Part shown: positions 18,959 through 28,952 of the stretch, one piece after another
How positions within the stretch are numbered: position 1 is the stretch's first letter
Layout: each line of letters begins with the position of its first letter
Source: Rhodobacterales bacterium HKCCE2091
Lineage (GTDB): Bacteria; Pseudomonadota; Alphaproteobacteria; Rhodobacterales; Rhodobacteraceae
NCBI GenBank assembly: GCA_015689685.1
Contig: WVSL01000010.1
Span: 1 to 64,000 of the forward strand
Length of the DNA: 64,000 nt
Direction: 5' to 3'
The notes under the pieces: model-generated
Told to the model about the DNA's origin: nothing
Database searches by the model: none
What the model saw: only the letters and a program-made list of their open reading frames with translations
Position numbers and translations under genes: made by a program

Positions 18959-20135
18959 CGTCGATGCACTCCCCTGAATTTCCCGCGCCCGCGTAGCTGA
19001 GCGTGATGACCGGCCGCGTGTTCCAGTTGGTAAAGCCGTCGCAGATCCCCGGCGGCTGGCCGGCCTGTCCCTCGGGCGAGCCGGGGGTGAAGCCGCGGCC
19101 CTCGGTTATCGCGGCGCCGATGGCGTTGGCGGTCGCGAGGTTCACCAGAACCGACTGGATCGCGCAGTAGCCGTCGCCCTGTCCGGTCCCGATCATGATC
19201 GCGTTCACGCCGGGGCCGGTGGCCTCGTAGCTGCCCGCGTCGAGCCCGCTGACGACGGTGAAGCCCGCGGCCCGGAACGCGTCCGGCATCGACACCGGGT
19301 CGAGGATGTTCTCGAGGCACAGCGTCGCAGCGAGCCGCATGTTGATCGCCGCGGTCTGCGGGTCGATGGCGGCCGGGGCGGGCGTCGGCGGCGGGGTGGG
19401 CGCGGGTGCGGGCTCGGGGACCGCCTGCGTTTCGGTGCCCTGCCCGTCCAGCGGGGCGAGCTGAAGGAACTGGCCTTCCGCCGCGGTGTCGGCGGTCTCG
19501 ACCTCCGGGTTCGGAATGATCGTCGCGCCGGGAACCGGGGACGGCTCCGCCGCCGGAACGGGCATCGCGCCGGCGCCAAGTTGGCCCGTCGGGACGCTGT
19601 AGAGCGCTTCGACTTCGAACGCATCCGGGGCCACGTGCACCATGACCACCGCATCGTCCGGCAGCGCCAGCCCGTCGACGACGTAGCGCGCGAAGCCGAG
19701 ATCGGGGACAAGATCGGCAAGCGGATGGTTCGTCATCGGAACGTACCCGCCAGCCGTGATCGAGATATCGGCCCGCCCGTCCACGTAAGCCATGAACGCG
19801 TCGATCATCGCGTCCTGGTTGTCGGACAGGTAGAACCCGGTGATGCAGGTGCGTTGCTGGACGTCGGGCGCGGTGACGACCGAAACGTTCTCCGCACTCG
19901 ACATGTCCGAGGGAAGCGCGATCCGGACCGAACCGTCCTCGGACGACGCCGGAAACGTGCGGGCGTCCGGCTCCTGTTCCAGCATCGCGAAATAGGCGTC
20001 CGGGTCGGTGAGGGCGAGGACACAGCGGTCCTCGAACGTCTCGAACGTCACGGCAATCCCGGAGGCGACATCCTGCGCGGCGAGCGCGGATGGGCCCGCG
20101 ACAGCGAACACGCAGACTGCGACCCCGGGGAGCAA
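18930..20135 (-). CDS. Secreted protein with two related cysteine-containing domains
   Basis: 401 aa if the TTG at 20133-20135 is the start. That puts a hydrophobic signal peptide (VAVCVFAVAGPSALAAQ) at the N-terminus and GGAG 9 nt upstream. The frame stays open for 75 more codons, but those are the tandem stem-loop repeats. Mature part: an N-terminal domain (RCVLALTDPDAYF, TCITGFYLSDNQ), a Pro/Ala linker near 240-275, and a C-terminal domain (LCLENILDPVSMPDAFRAAG, ICDGF, ECIDDG) related to the next gene product. No known family was recognised. Its place between sucC and sucD is unusual. Confidence 0.7.
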   Translation of the reverse strand: MLPGVAVCVFAVAGPSALAAQDVASGIAVTFETFEDRCVLALTDPDAYFAMLEQEPDARTFPASSEDGSVRIALPSDMSSAENVSVVTAPDVQQRTCITGFYLSDNQDAMIDAFMAYVDGRADISITAGGYVPMTNHPLADLVPDLGFARYVVDGLALPDDAVVMVHVAPDAFEVEALYSVPTGQLGAGAMPVPAAEPSPVPGATIIPNPEVETADTAAEGQFLQLAPLDGQGTETQAVPEPAPAPTPPPTPAPAAIDPQTAAINMRLAATLCLENILDPVSMPDAFRAAGFTVVSGLDAGSYEATGPGVNAIMIGTGQGDGYCAIQSVLVNLATANAIGAAITEGRGFTPGSPEGQAGQPPGICDGFTNWNTRPVITLSYAGAGNSGECIDDGSSAIIIR

Positions 20136-20140
20136 ACCCC

Positions 20141-20348
20141 GGGACTCCGCCCGTTCGCCACTCGGAACGTCCACCGGACGTTCCGCCGCGCTTATGCGCG
20201 GGTCGGCTTGCCGGGGCTCCGCCCGTGACGACCACAAACGCTCCACTGGAGCGTTTGCCGCGCTTATGCGCGGTCTGGTCGACGCCCGGGGCTCCGCCCG
20301 TTCGCGCCTCGAAAGGTCCACCGGACCTTTCGCCGACCTTATGGCCGG
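20141..20348. repeat. Three tandem stem-loop repeat units with covarying stems
   Basis: Three units begin at 20141, 20213 and 20288 (spacing 72 and 75 bp), each opening with GGG(A/G)CTCCGCCCG. Each holds a 10-bp perfect inverted repeat with a 3-nt loop: 20163-20185 (GGAACGTCC core), 20235-20257 (AAACGCTCC) and 20310-20332 (GAAAGGTCC). The stem sequences differ yet pair perfectly in all three, i.e. compensatory changes. A second short hairpin, CCGCGC-TTAT-GCGCGG, follows each (imperfect in unit 3). The array fills the sucC-to-next-gene interval. Confidence 0.85.
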
Positions 20349-20356
20349 GCCGGCGC

Positions 20357-21550
20357 TCACCCCTTCACGGCCTTCACGATCTTCTGCGCGCCGTCCTTCA
20401 GGTCGTCGGCAGCGATCACGTTCAGGCCGGAATTCGCGATGATCTCCTTGCCCTTCTCGACGTTGGTGCCTTCCAGCCGCACCACCAGCGGCACTTCGAG
20501 GCCGACTTCCTTCACCGCGGCGATCACGCCCTCGGCGATGATGTCGCAGCGCATGATGCCACCGAAGATGTTGACGAGAATGCCCTTCACGTTAGGATCG
20601 GAGGTGATGATCTTGAACGCCTCGGTCACCTTCTCCTTGGTGGCGCCGCCGCCCACGTCGAGGAAGTTCGCCGGCTCCGCCCCGTAGAGCTTGATGATGT
20701 CCATCGTCGCCATCGCGAGGCCGGCGCCGTTCACCATGCAGCCGATCTCGCCGTCGAGCGCGATGTAGTTGAGGTCGTACTTCGACGCCTCCAGTTCCTT
20801 CGGATCCTCTTCCGTCGTGTCGCGCAGTTCCGCGATGTCGGGATGCCGGTAGACCGCGTTGCCGTCGAAACCCATCTTGGCGTCGAGGCACTTCAGATCG
20901 CCCTTGTCGGTCACGATCAGCGGGTTGATCTCCAGCATCTCCATGTCTTTCTCGACGAAGAGCTTGTAGAGCGTGCCCATCAGCGCGACGCACTGCTTCA
21001 CCTGCGGACCTTCCAGCCCGAGCATGAAGGCGATGCGGCGGCCGTGGAACGGCTGGTAGCCGGTGGCCGGGTCGACGGCGAACGACAGGATCTTCTCCGG
21101 CGTCTTTTCGGCGACTTCCTCGATGTCCATGCCGCCCTCGGTCGAGGCGACGTAAGAAATCCGGCTGGTGGCGCGGTCGACGAGCAGCGCGAGGTAGAGC
21201 TCGCGTTCGATCCCGGACCCGTCCTCGATGTAGATGCGGTTGACCTGCTTGCCCGAAGGACCGGTCTGCTTGGTCACCAGCGTGCGGCCGAGCATCCGCT
21301 TGGCCTCGTCCGCCGCTTCCTCGACCGACTTGGCGAGCCGGACGCCGCCCTTCTCGCCCGCGTCGGTTTCCTTGAAGCTGCCCTTGCCGCGGCCGCCCGC
21401 GTGGATCTGGGCCTTCACCACCCAGAGCGGGCCGTCGAGTTCGCCCGCCATCGTCTTGGCCTCTTCGGCCCGCATCACAACGCGGCCATCGGATACCGGC
21501 GCGCCGTAGGACCGCAGAAGCGCCTTGGCCTGGTATTCATGAATGTTCAT
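20357..21550 (-). CDS. sucC: Succinyl-CoA synthetase (succinate-CoA ligase) beta subunit
   Basis: 397 aa from ATG 21548-21550 ([20 protein letters not shown]), the universal SucC N-terminus. The ATP-grasp fold is visible, with [62 protein letters not shown] and [16 protein letters not shown]. It works with SucD. First of the suc genes on the minus strand. A double TGTGATCACA element lies 110 bp upstream, and the tandem hairpins follow directly after its stop. Confidence 0.98.
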   Translation of the reverse strand: MNIHEYQAKALLRSYGAPVSDGRVVMRAEEAKTMAGELDGPLWVVKAQIHAGGRGKGSFKETDAGEKGGVRLAKSVEEAADEAKRMLGRTLVTKQTGPSGKQVNRIYIEDGSGIERELYLALLVDRATSRISYVASTEGGMDIEEVAEKTPEKILSFAVDPATGYQPFHGRRIAFMLGLEGPQVKQCVALMGTLYKLFVEKDMEMLEINPLIVTDKGDLKCLDAKMGFDGNAVYRHPDIAELRDTTEEDPKELEASKYDLNYIALDGEIGCMVNGAGLAMATMDIIKLYGAEPANFLDVGGGATKEKVTEAFKIITSDPNVKGILVNIFGGIMRCDIIAEGVIAAVKEVGLEVPLVVRLEGTNVEKGKEIIANSGLNVIAADDLKDGAQKIVKAVKG

Positions 21551-21659
21551 GAAACTGTCCCGTCTCTGGTTGGTTCGACCCTCGTCTAAGCGCATAAAGG
21601 GCCGCGGGTGAACAGCAAAACTGACGCAGGCGGGAGGCTTAACCGGAAAAAGCGACATA

Positions 21660-21690
21660 TGTGATCACACCTTGAAAAAGTGTGATCACA
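21660..21690. promoter_or_regulatory. Paired 10-bp palindromes upstream of sucC
   Basis: TGTGATCACA at 21660-21669 and again at 21681-21690, separated by 11 bp, so the centres are 21 bp (two helical turns) apart. The site lies 110-140 bp upstream of the sucC ATG and 10 bp beyond the stop of the glycosyltransferase-methyltransferase gene. The same pair with the same 11-bp spacing occurs upstream of sdhC with a different spacer sequence. This points to two dimers of one transcription factor. The factor is not identified. Confidence 0.75.
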
Positions 21691-21700
21691 AAGTTGGGGC

Positions 21701-23587
21701 TCATGCGGCGATCGTCTCCAGAACCTGTTCGGGCGTTAACAAATTCAGGCGTTCGTAGTAGCCCGCGAGTCCGCCGATGTCGTCGAGGCCGCGGGCATCC
21801 CACTCCGACACGATGGCGTCGTAGGCCTGTTCCAGCACCGTGCTGCCGGGGTCGAGCCCGCGGATCACCACCACGCCGGTCGGCGCGGCCGTCGCGACCT
21901 CGATCCGCAGGTCCGGGCGATGCTCCAGCAGGATCAGGACGGTCTTCCACACGTCGCCGGTCCAGTTGCCGCGGCATTGTTCGCGCGCGGTCATCTCCAC
22001 CGAGGACGGGCACGGATCGTGCAGCAGCATCGGGGCGCCGGGCTTCATCAGCTTCTCGGCGTTGATGACGTCGCGCAGAAGCACCTCGTAGTGATGCAGG
22101 CCGTCGAGGAAGGCGAGGTCGAAGCGCAGCCCGTTCCGCTCGCAGAAGCCGGAGGCGAAGAAATCGTCGCTGGTCTTCTGGATCAGGTGCATTTCCCGCG
22201 CGGCCTCGTGGCGGAGCGGCTCGGCCAGGATGAAGTTCGGGTCGACCGCGACGAAGTTGCAGTTGGCGCGGGCGAGGCTGCGGCCCTTGTTGGTCCCGAT
22301 TTCCAGGTACCAGTCCGGGGCAAGCGTCTCGTGCAGCCGCGACAGCATCCGCAGGTAGCGGATCCCGTCCATGACCGGCAGATCCGGCCCGGTGGCATTC
22401 CCGGTGGTCTGGTGATCGTCCATCGCTCTGTCGCCCTCGTCCCGTCTGCCCGTCGCCGTCGCCCCGCGCCCCTCGTGCCGACCGATCGCGAAGGCCGTTC
22501 CGGGCGGGCTGCCCCAGGCGCGCGATGCCTCGACCTCCGTCGCGCCCGGTACCCGCCAGGGGGCCGTTCCGGGCAAAGCGCCCGCAGCCACGAGCCCCGC
22601 GCGCAAGGCGTCGAAGTCCAGTTCGGCCATAGCGAACGGCATCCGCCGGCGGCTGCCGTCGTCGCGGAACCAGACCGCGCGGATCGCGTCGATCCCTTGG
22701 TAGCGGTCGCCCAGCGCGCCCCGCAAGTGGTTCTCGAAATCCCGCGGCAGGTCTGGCCGCCGCTGGATCACCGTCACCGTTCCCGCCGTCGCGAAGGCGG
22801 CGAGGTGCAGGGCGGACCCGTCCGTCGCCACGATACGGTCGGCGCGTCGGTAGAGCGCGACCTGCTCCGCCAGCGGCAGGGTCTCGGGCGCGACGATGTC
22901 GTAGCCCGCCGCGCGTAGGTTCTCCTCGATTACGTCCTCGCAGAGGACGCGGCCCATCTCGGGGCCGAGCCGCGTGCGCGTGACGTATATCCTGCCACCG
23001 GTCTCGGCCGGGGCCGGCAGGCGGGCGCGGATCCAGTCGGAATAGGCGGGATCGGCGCGGCCCTCTCGCGCCTCGGAAAACAGGTCCGGCGCGACGACGA
23101 GGCGCTCCACCACGGTCGGCGCGAAGCAGACCCGGTGCGGCAGCGTGACGCCCAGCGTGTCGAGGAAGGCGGCGACGTAGGCGTTTTCCCCCGCCCGCGC
23201 CTTGTCGCCGATGAACGCGATCCCGTCGATCGGGCCGGCATTGTCCACGGCCCAGATCCGGCCGAGCGAATTGGTGATGACATGGCCGAAATGCGGGCGG
23301 CAGAGACCGCCGAACAGCCAGCGCCCGGGCAGGTGCGCGGCGCCGTCGCGGGCGGTTTCGGCGAACCCCTCGGGCGCGGCGGCGCGCCAGCGGAACGTGG
23401 CGAGTTCGGCCCCCGGCACCGGCGAGTGGTCCGGCCCGAACACCCCCGCGGCCTCGGCGCGTTTGCCGGTCGGCCAGCGGTCGTCGCGGGGCGCGAGAAG
23501 GGCGTCGCCCACCTCGCGGATCCCGGACACGGGCAGGCCCCGGACGTCGCCGCCCTGCGGCATCGCCGGGACCGTGCCCTTGCTCAT
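21701..23587 (-). CDS. Fused glycosyltransferase (GT61/DUF563-like) and class I methyltransferase
   Basis: 628 aa from ATG 23585-23587, 5 bp after the mdh stop. Residues about 1-330 resemble GT61-type glycosyltransferases (LCRPHFGHVITNSLGRIW, GRIYVTRTRLGPEMGRVL and RIVATDGSALHLAAF). Residues about 390-628 form a SAM methyltransferase of the Methyltransf_24 type (YLEIGTNKGRSLA as the SAM loop, FLDGLHHYEVLLRDV, LLHDPCPSS). No stop separates the halves. An internal ATG with a plausible ribosome site at 22423 could also yield the methyltransferase alone. Likely role is surface polysaccharide synthesis; its link to mdh is positional only. Confidence 0.75.
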   Translation of the reverse strand: MSKGTVPAMPQGGDVRGLPVSGIREVGDALLAPRDDRWPTGKRAEAAGVFGPDHSPVPGAELATFRWRAAAPEGFAETARDGAAHLPGRWLFGGLCRPHFGHVITNSLGRIWAVDNAGPIDGIAFIGDKARAGENAYVAAFLDTLGVTLPHRVCFAPTVVERLVVAPDLFSEAREGRADPAYSDWIRARLPAPAETGGRIYVTRTRLGPEMGRVLCEDVIEENLRAAGYDIVAPETLPLAEQVALYRRADRIVATDGSALHLAAFATAGTVTVIQRRPDLPRDFENHLRGALGDRYQGIDAIRAVWFRDDGSRRRMPFAMAELDFDALRAGLVAAGALPGTAPWRVPGATEVEASRAWGSPPGTAFAIGRHEGRGATATGRRDEGDRAMDDHQTTGNATGPDLPVMDGIRYLRMLSRLHETLAPDWYLEIGTNKGRSLARANCNFVAVDPNFILAEPLRHEAAREMHLIQKTSDDFFASGFCERNGLRFDLAFLDGLHHYEVLLRDVINAEKLMKPGAPMLLHDPCPSSVEMTAREQCRGNWTGDVWKTVLILLEHRPDLRIEVATAAPTGVVVIRGLDPGSTVLEQAYDAIVSEWDARGLDDIGGLAGYYERLNLLTPEQVLETIAA

Positions 23588-23592
23588 CGCGC

Positions 23593-25432
<1,840 letters not shown>

Positions 25433-25455
25433 GCGCGGGGTCGGTCACAACGGGA

Positions 25456-25770
25456 TCAGAGCGGCTCGCCCTCCGGTCCCTGGGCCAGCACGGTATAGTT
25501 GTCGCCCGATGCGACGAGGCAGGTGGTGCCGTTCACGCTGGTCACGGTGATCGTCCAGGTCCCGGTTTCCTCGGACGCGAACAGTTCGACCACGCGGTTG
25601 CCGGGACCGAGCCCGAGCGACTGCGCGGTCTCGCCGTAGCGGCTGCTGAGCGCGCCGACGATCACGTCGCGGGCGGCGCAGACCGGGCGGTTGGCGTTCT
25701 GGGCGACGGCGGAGGAGGTGAAGGCGGCGAGCCCGACGGCGGCGCCTGCGATCAGTCTGACGGAGAACAT
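25456..25770 (-). CDS. Small secreted protein of unknown function
   Basis: 104 aa with a signal peptide (VRLIAGAAVGLAAFTSSAVAQ). The mature 80 residues contain two cysteines (RPVCAARDVIV and GTTCLVASG) and a pattern common to small Rhodobacterales periplasmic proteins: RYGETAQSLGLG, VVELFASEETGTWTITV. No enzymatic motif. It is convergent with the TSUP gene and divergent from mcl2. Confidence 0.7.
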   Translation of the reverse strand: MFSVRLIAGAAVGLAAFTSSAVAQNANRPVCAARDVIVGALSSRYGETAQSLGLGPGNRVVELFASEETGTWTITVTSVNGTTCLVASGDNYTVLAQGPEGEPL

Positions 25771-26005
25771 GGTTCGGCCTTTCGAGCGTTCGGAGAGGCC
25801 CCGGCGGCGTCAGGCCGGCGAAGGGCGCTTCGCGCCCGGCCCCTCGCCTGATGTTGCCGCGCGTTCCCTGTCACGTCCGCGCATGATCGGGCAGCCTGCG
25901 CCGGTTTTGCTGAGATCCGGTTAACGCTGCCCCGCGGCACCAAGGAACTTGCCTTTGCTGCGACTGCATGGTTTGCAAGTCGTGACTTCGGAAAACGGGG
26001 ACGCC

Positions 26006-26851
26006 ATGACCATAGCCAGCCGCCCGCTCCGCTCGGTTCTCTACATCCCCGGCTCCAAGGGCCGCGCGCTGGAAAAGGCGCGCGGGCTGGCCGCCGACGC
26101 GATCATCTTCGATCTCGAGGACGCCGTCGCGCTCGGCGAGAAGGACAGCGCCCGCACGCTCCTGGCTGAAACCCTGTCTCAGGGCGGCTACGGCAAGCGG
26201 ATGCGGATCGTGCGGGTGAACGGCATGGACACCGCCTGGGGCGCCGCCGATCTCGACGCGATCCTGCCCGCGAAGCCGGACGCCATCCTGCTGCCGAAGG
26301 TCGGCGGGCCGGGCGATCTAGATGCCGTCGCCGCCAGGACCGACCTGCCGCTCTGGGCGATGATGGAAACGCCCGCAGGCATCCTGAACGCCGCCGCCAT
26401 CGCCGCGCACCCGGCGTTGCAGGGCTTCGTCATGGGCACCAACGATCTCGCGAAGGAACTCGGCAGCCGCACCCGCGGCGCGATGGCGACCGCGCTGCAA
26501 CTCTGCCTGCTCGCCGCGCGCGCCCATGGCGTCGCCTGCATCGACGGGGTCTACAACGCCTTCCAGGACGAGGACGGCCTGCGCGCCGAATGCGAGGAGG
26601 GCCGCGACTGGGGCATGGACGGCAAGACCTTGATCCACCCCGCGCAGCTCGCCGTCGCCAACCAGGTCTTCGCGCCGTCCGAGGCCGAGGTCGACCTCGC
26701 CCGCCGCCAGATCGCCGCCTTCGAGGAGGCCGGGGCGAAAGGCGAGGGCGTCGCCGTCGTCGACGGCAAGATCGTCGAGAACCTGCATGTCGAAACCGCG
26801 CGGGCGACGCTCGCGAAGGCCGAGGCCATCGCCGCGATGGAGGCCGCGTGA
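26006..26851 (+). CDS. mcl2: (3S)-malyl-CoA thioesterase (CitE-like)
   Basis: 281 aa from ATG 26006 (MTIASRPLRSVLYIPGSKGR). CitE/HpcH-type TIM barrel. The N-terminal RSVLYIPGSKGRALEKARGL and DAIIFDLEDAVALGEKDSA, then MGTNDLAKELGSR and DGKTLIHPAQLAVANQVFAP, closely match what I recall of Rhodobacter Mcl2. That enzyme hydrolyses (3S)-malyl-CoA to malate and CoA in the ethylmalonyl-CoA pathway; it is not the longer Mcl1 lyase. Its stop overlaps the next start (TGATG), and mch follows one gene later, which supports the pathway assignment. Confidence 0.88.
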   Translation: MTIASRPLRSVLYIPGSKGRALEKARGLAADAIIFDLEDAVALGEKDSARTLLAETLSQGGYGKRMRIVRVNGMDTAWGAADLDAILPAKPDAILLPKVGGPGDLDAVAARTDLPLWAMMETPAGILNAAAIAAHPALQGFVMGTNDLAKELGSRTRGAMATALQLCLLAARAHGVACIDGVYNAFQDEDGLRAECEEGRDWGMDGKTLIHPAQLAVANQVFAPSEAEVDLARRQIAAFEEAGAKGEGVAVVDGKIVENLHVETARATLAKAEAIAAMEAA

Positions 26852-27402
26852 TGGGCTGGATCCTGCTGGTCGCGGGTGTCGCGCTCTGGTGGGGCGCGCA
26901 TTTCTTCAACCGCCTCGCACCGGACCGCCGCGCCGCGATGGGCGACCGCGGCCGCGGGATCGTCGCGCTGGCGCTGTTCGTCTCGGTCGGGCTGATGATC
27001 CTGGGCTACATGAACGCCTGGGGGCCGGTCTGGTGGGGCCGCTCGCCCGCGCTCGTCGGCATCAACAACCTGCTCGTGCTGGCCGGGTTCTACCTCTACG
27101 CCGCATCGGGGATGAAGACCCGCGCGACGCGGGTGATCCGCCACCCGCAGCTGACCGGCTTCTCGCTCTGGGCCGTCGCGCATCTCCTGGTGAACGGCGA
27201 CCTCGCGTCGTTCATGCTGTTCGGCGGGCTCCTGGTCTGGGCGCAGGCCGAGATCGTGGTGCTGAACCGCGCGCAGCCGGAATGGACCCCGCCGCCACCC
27301 GCGCCCGCGGGCAAGGAGATCGGCGCGATCGTGGGCGCCATCGTCGTCACCGCCGTCGTCATGCTGATCCACAACTGGCTCGGCTACCGGCCCTGGGCCT
27401 GA
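26851..27402 (+). CDS. NnrU-family membrane protein
   Basis: 183 aa, five or six hydrophobic helices. Motifs GAHFFNRLAP, RVIRHPQLTGFSLWAVAHLL and VNGDLASFMLFGGLLVWA are typical of NnrU-type proteins. NnrU was first described beside nitric oxide metabolism genes, but relatives are isoprenoid or haem-pathway membrane enzymes or of unknown role. It sits between mcl2 and mch with overlapping or 16-bp spacing, so it is co-transcribed with two ethylmalonyl-CoA pathway genes. Confidence 0.8.
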   Translation: MGWILLVAGVALWWGAHFFNRLAPDRRAAMGDRGRGIVALALFVSVGLMILGYMNAWGPVWWGRSPALVGINNLLVLAGFYLYAASGMKTRATRVIRHPQLTGFSLWAVAHLLVNGDLASFMLFGGLLVWAQAEIVVLNRAQPEWTPPPPAPAGKEIGAIVGAIVVTAVVMLIHNWLGYRPWA

Positions 27403-27418
27403 TCCGGAGGGACCGCCG

Positions 27419-28453
27419 ATGTCCGAGACCAAGACCAATCCCGGCCGGTTCTTCGAGGACTACCGCCTCGGCGAGGTGATCGAGCACGCGGTCCCGCGCA
27501 CCGTCTCGGGCGGCGAACGCGCGCTCTACCACGCGCTCTACCCGGCCCGTCACGCGTTGCACTCGTCCGACGAGTTCGCCCGCGCCTGCGGCCTGAAGGC
27601 CAGCCCCCTCGACGACCTCGTGACCTTCCATACCGTGTTCGGAAAGACCGTGCCGGACGTGTCGCTGAACGCCGTCGCGAACCTCGGTTACGCGGAGGGG
27701 CGGTTCCTGCGCCCGGTCTGGCCCGGCGACACCCTGCGCGCGCGGTCCGAGGTGATCGGCCTGCGGCAGAATTCCAACGGCAAGTCGGGCATCGTCTGGG
27801 TCCGGACCGAGGGGCTGAACCAGCACGGCGAGCCGGTGCTGAGCTACGTCCGTTGGGTGATGGTGCGGAAGGGCGACATCGACGCCCCCGCGCCGGACGC
27901 CTCCGCCCCCGGCCTGTCGCCCGCCGTCGCGGCGACGGACCTCGTGGTGCCCGAGGGGCTCGATTTCACCAACTACGACTACATCCTCGCCGGGCAGCCC
28001 CACCGGCTCGGCGATTACTCGGTCGGCGAGATCGTCGACCACGTCGACGGCGTGACGATCGAGGAAGCCGAGCACATGCTCGCCACCCGGCTGTGGCAGA
28101 ATACCGCCAAGGTCCATTTCGACGCCAGCCAGCGCGAGGACGGCAAGCGGCTCATCTACGGCGGCCACGTCATCAGCCTGGCCCGCGCGCTCAGCTTCAA
28201 CGGGCTCGCCAACGCGCAGGTCATCGCGGGGATCAACGCGGGCGCCCACGCCAATCCCTGCTTCGCCGGCGACACGGTGCGGGCCTGGTCCGAGGTGCTC
28301 GACACGGCGGAACCCGCCCCCGGCATCGGCGCGCTGCGCCTGCGGCTGGTGGCCGCCAAGGGCGGCGCGGCGGGGGAACTGAAGGGGCCGGACGGCAAGT
28401 ACCTGCCCCACGTCCTGCTCGACCTCGACTACTGGGCCCTGATCCCCTCCTGA
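27419..28453 (+). CDS. mch: Mesaconyl-CoA hydratase (MaoC-type, beta-methylmalyl-CoA dehydratase)
   Basis: 344 aa. Double hot-dog (MaoC-like) protein that interconverts mesaconyl-CoA and erythro-beta-methylmalyl-CoA in the ethylmalonyl-CoA pathway. Start MSETKTNPGRFFEDYRLGEV with GGAGGG just upstream. It shows GRFLRPVWPGDTLRARSEV, the second-domain catalytic region NTAKVHFDA and LIYGGHVISLARALSFNG, typical of Mch. The location behind mcl2 and NnrU, and ccr/ecm 16 kb away, fit a functional pathway. Confidence 0.92.
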   Translation: MSETKTNPGRFFEDYRLGEVIEHAVPRTVSGGERALYHALYPARHALHSSDEFARACGLKASPLDDLVTFHTVFGKTVPDVSLNAVANLGYAEGRFLRPVWPGDTLRARSEVIGLRQNSNGKSGIVWVRTEGLNQHGEPVLSYVRWVMVRKGDIDAPAPDASAPGLSPAVAATDLVVPEGLDFTNYDYILAGQPHRLGDYSVGEIVDHVDGVTIEEAEHMLATRLWQNTAKVHFDASQREDGKRLIYGGHVISLARALSFNGLANAQVIAGINAGAHANPCFAGDTVRAWSEVLDTAEPAPGIGALRLRLVAAKGGAAGELKGPDGKYLPHVLLDLDYWALIPS

Positions 28454-28646
28454 CCCCCGGTGCCGGGACGCCACGCCCCGGCATCAACTGCCGTAGCGTC
28501 ACGTCACGGCCCAATTCTCGTCAAAGTTGCAGAAGAACCCTCACGGCGTGCTGGCACGCACTTGATTTGAACGTGATCGGGTCTGCTGACACCTACGAGT
28601 TGCGCATACGCAATCGAACGAAGAACGGGACGAGAGGACAGGTCCA

Positions 28647-28934
28647 GTGACAATGGTCGGGGAAACCGGGAAGTCGCCGAAATCCTATGGCACCGCGGTG
28701 CTGCTGTGCGGGATCTTCGGAACCCTCGGCATTCATCATTTCTATCTCGGCGACTGGATGCACGGGGTGGTCGATCTCGGCCTGTTCGTGCTGACGGTCG
28801 TGCTCCTGGTCAACGGCCAGCCCGGTTGGGCGTTCCTGGCCATCGCGATCGACGTTCTGCACACGATTACCGTGTTCGCGCTGCTCATTATGGAGAAATG
28901 GAAGGACGGCGATGGCCGTCCGGTAACCCTCTGA
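28647..28934 (+). CDS. TM2-domain membrane protein
   Basis: 95 aa. A GTG at 28647 has GAGG about 9 nt upstream; an in-frame ATG lies at 28653. The TM2 signature GTLGIHHFYLGDWMHGVVDL spans two transmembrane segments, and a third hydrophobic stretch follows (AFLAIAIDVLHTITVFALL). TM2 proteins are of unknown function. A second TM2 gene follows 18 bp later, so the two form a pair. Confidence 0.85.
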   Translation: MTMVGETGKSPKSYGTAVLLCGIFGTLGIHHFYLGDWMHGVVDLGLFVLTVVLLVNGQPGWAFLAIAIDVLHTITVFALLIMEKWKDGDGRPVTL

Positions 28935-28952
28935 CCCTGAAAGGAATTAAAG

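Noticed and set aside
18930-20360. 476-codon version of the secreted protein starting at 20360
   Set aside because: The first 75 codons are the stem-loop repeat array and precede the signal peptide, so the real start is probably near 20135.
21660-21690. Reading the paired palindromes as a terminator hairpin after the glycosyltransferase-methyltransferase gene
   Set aside because: The arms could pair, but there is no T tract. Each arm is itself a palindrome, and the same geometry occurs upstream of sdhC, so a protein-binding site is preferred.
28454-28646. Possible leader peptide or small RNA upstream of the TM2 genes
   Set aside because: No conserved structure or credible small ORF; only an ordinary intergenic promoter region.
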